A stretch of DNA of 64,000 nt from an uncultured Lachnospiraceae bacterium (GTDB taxonomy: Bacteria > Bacillota > Clostridia > Lachnospirales > Lachnospiraceae). The DNA is taken from NCBI GenBank assembly GCA_910584685.1, contig CAJUAO010000004.1, positions 1-64,000 on the forward strand. Reading direction: 5' to 3'. Each line of letters begins with the position of its first letter. Positions within the stretch are counted from its first letter, which is position 1. A program made the position numbers and the translations under genes. The notes under the pieces are model-generated. The model had not been told where the DNA came from and did no database searches. It saw only the letters and a list, made by a program, of their open reading frames with translations. Below are positions 62,440 through 64,000 of the stretch, one piece after another.

Positions 62440-63942
62440 TCACAGTTCATACAGGCTGCTATACTTTTTCTTAAAATAATTTATAAGAGGCTTTGCAGTG
62501 ATTTCCTTCCCGCACAGTTCTTCTATAAGCTCCTTTGGCACTACTGCCGTTCCGTTCTTATGAATATGGGTATTAAGCCACTTTGTGATTTCCTTTACCC
62601 TTCCTTCTGATAAAATCCTGTCAATATCTCCAAGCTCCTCCTCTATTCTTTCAAGAAGCATTCCGTCATATATTGAGCCTAAAAGGTATGATGGAAAATA
62701 TCCAAAGGCTCCTCCGCTCCAATGGGAATCCTGCAAAAGACCTGACGACATATCGGGAGGCTCTACTCCAAGATATTCCTTCATTTTATTATTCCATGCC
62801 TCAGGTATATCGCTTATATCTATTTTACCGTCAAACAAATCTCTCTCTATCTCATACCGCACAATAATATGGAAGCAGTAGGTTACTTCGTCAGCGTCTA
62901 TTCGGATAAGGGAATTTTCCACATGATTTATCTCCCTGTAAAAATCCTCAATAGGAATATTTTCATACTGTGGGAAAAGCTCCTTTAGCTTATAATATAT
63001 GGGCTTCCAGAAGTTTATGTTTCTTCCAAGTATATTTTCCATAAACCTTGACTGGCTCTCGTGAAGTCCCATATAATGACAGTCTGAAAGAGGAGTATCC
63101 ATATATTTTCCGTCCACGTTCTGCATAAAAATACCGTGTCCGCCCTCATGAATTATACTGAATACAGGATTTATTATGTTTTCCCTGTAATAATGATTTG
63201 TAAGCCTTACGTCATTTGAGTTAAGACCTGTGGTAAAGGGATGCTCGCTTTCTGCCATAATGCCTGCTTTCATGTCAAAGCCTATATAATTAAGCAGGAA
63301 CTCGCTAAGCTCCTTCTGCTTATTTATATCAAAATCACCCATAAATCTGCTTTTGTCAGGCTGCTTCTTTTCCGTTATTTTTTTCACAAGAGGAATAAAC
63401 TCCTCCTTAAGCTCATTAAATACTTTATCTATCTGTTCTCTTTCCATTCCCTTCTCAAAATCGTTTAAGAGAAGGTCATAGGGATTTTTGTCAGGCTTTC
63501 GGTAATTGCACATTTTCTTTATGCTGTCAACTATCTTTTCAAGATAAGGCTTGAAGCTTTCATAATCGTTGTCCCTTTTTGCATTCTGCCATACATCCTC
63601 AGCCTTTGCCACGGTTTTCATATACTCTGTGTAAAAATCCACAGGTATATTTTTATTTTCATCATATTCTTCCTTAAGCCTGTCTACAGAAAGCTGCCAC
63701 TCCTTCGGCAGGCTGTCGTATTCCTCCCTGGCTGAAAGCTTATCAAGATATTCCCCCATCTTATCAGAAGTGCTCATCTCAAACGCTTTCCCTCTATAGA
63801 AGGACTGCAAGTCCACAAGGTGCTCAACGGCTCTTTCCGAGGCTTCCGTGTGAAGCTCCCATGATATAAGCTCCGCCGCCTCCTCATAATTCTTTAACTC
63901 CCTGTAATAATCCTTAAACTCATCTAATATACTGTTTCCCAT
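62440..63942 (-). CDS. Carboxypeptidase Taq (M32 metallopeptidase)
   Basis: A 500-residue zinc carboxypeptidase, cytosolic. The HEXXH zinc motif is IIHEGGHGIF (about 262-271), with HESQSRFMENILGRN (quoted in part; about 294) downstream giving the third ligand, and the M32 signature DEVTYCFHIIVRYEIE (about 345). GGAGG precedes the ATG. Monocistronic as far as can be seen; the next upstream gene is beyond the window. Confidence 0.93.
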   Translation of the reverse strand: MGNSILDEFKDYYRELKNYEEAAELISWELHTEASERAVEHLVDLQSFYRGKAFEMSTSDKMGEYLDKLSAREEYDSLPKEWQLSVDRLKEEYDENKNIPVDFYTEYMKTVAKAEDVWQNAKRDNDYESFKPYLEKIVDSIKKMCNYRKPDKNPYDLLLNDFEKGMEREQIDKVFNELKEEFIPLVKKITEKKQPDKSRFMGDFDINKQKELSEFLLNYIGFDMKAGIMAESEHPFTTGLNSNDVRLTNHYYRENIINPVFSIIHEGGHGIFMQNVDGKYMDTPLSDCHYMGLHESQSRFMENILGRNINFWKPIYYKLKELFPQYENIPIEDFYREINHVENSLIRIDADEVTYCFHIIVRYEIERDLFDGKIDISDIPEAWNNKMKEYLGVEPPDMSSGLLQDSHWSGGAFGYFPSYLLGSIYDGMLLERIEEELGDIDRILSEGRVKEITKWLNTHIHKNGTAVVPKELIEELCGKEITAKPLINYFKKKYSSLYEL

Positions 63943-64000
63943 TACTTCCTCCTTTTTAACTCCTAAAGCACAACATACCAGCTAACCACCAAAAATTCCG

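Overview
The window looks like chromosomal DNA of a low-GC, spore-forming, probably motile and anaerobic Clostridia bacterium, most likely Lachnospiraceae-like. The family assignment is inference. It rests on the syntenic block spoIIIAA-AH / asp23 / nusB / xseAB / ispA / dxs / nadK / argR / recN / spoIVB / spo0A, on ylbJ beside coaD and rsmD, on ispH overlapping rpsA, on a Na+-pump decarboxylase cluster, and on A/T-rich intergenic DNA. There are no rRNA, tRNA or CRISPR genes and no transposase. Almost every gene lies on the minus strand; the plus-strand exceptions are ylbJ, a TetR regulator, a 59-residue ribbon-helix-helix protein, a methyltransferase and an NFACT/RqcH protein.

Layout. 0.1-11 kb is housekeeping: a metallo-beta-lactamase-fold hydrolase, PepD, YlbJ, a coiled-coil protein, CoaD, RsmD, CheR, ribosomal protein S1, IspH, Cmk, a HI0933-type flavoprotein and an RpiR regulator. 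11.4-13.7 kb is accessory in character: TetR, a long imperfect inverted repeat, short minus-strand frames behind a good ribosome-binding site, a divergent RHH gene missed by length cut-offs, and a zinc-ribbon protein with a Gln/Pro-rich linker. 13.7-19.0 kb is a five-gene biotin-dependent carboxyltransferase/Na+-pump operon with two different carboxyltransferases. 19-36 kb holds DacF, an aminotransferase, a methyltransferase, RNase Y, RecX-RecA (promoter with SOS box), PncC, PgsA, RimO, RpoZ, Gmk, YicC, RqcH, GlgA, Spo0A and a LysR regulator.

36.5-40.3 kb is the most unusual part. An operon encodes a small secreted precursor-like protein, a membrane-anchored unknown, a large DUF1430/FtsX-like membrane protein and an ABC ATPase, which is the layout of lactococcin-972-type bacteriocin/immunity loci. 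With a LysR gene, and next to a very A/T-rich gene-free stretch, it separates spo0A from spoIVB. A chemotaxis receptor likewise separates spoIVB from recN. In most relatives recN, spoIVB and spo0A are neighbours, so this cluster seems to have received two insertions.

42-57 kb continues the conserved sporulation/isoprenoid/DNA-repair block up to the spoIIIA operon. 57-64 kb carries a solitary trpD, a C39-like peptidase whose Shine-Dalgarno can be paired by an upstream complement, an unknown exported protein, a two-component system and an M32 carboxypeptidase. Several genes have upstream in-frame starts that run through their own ribosome-binding site; the starts given here follow the Shine-Dalgarno.
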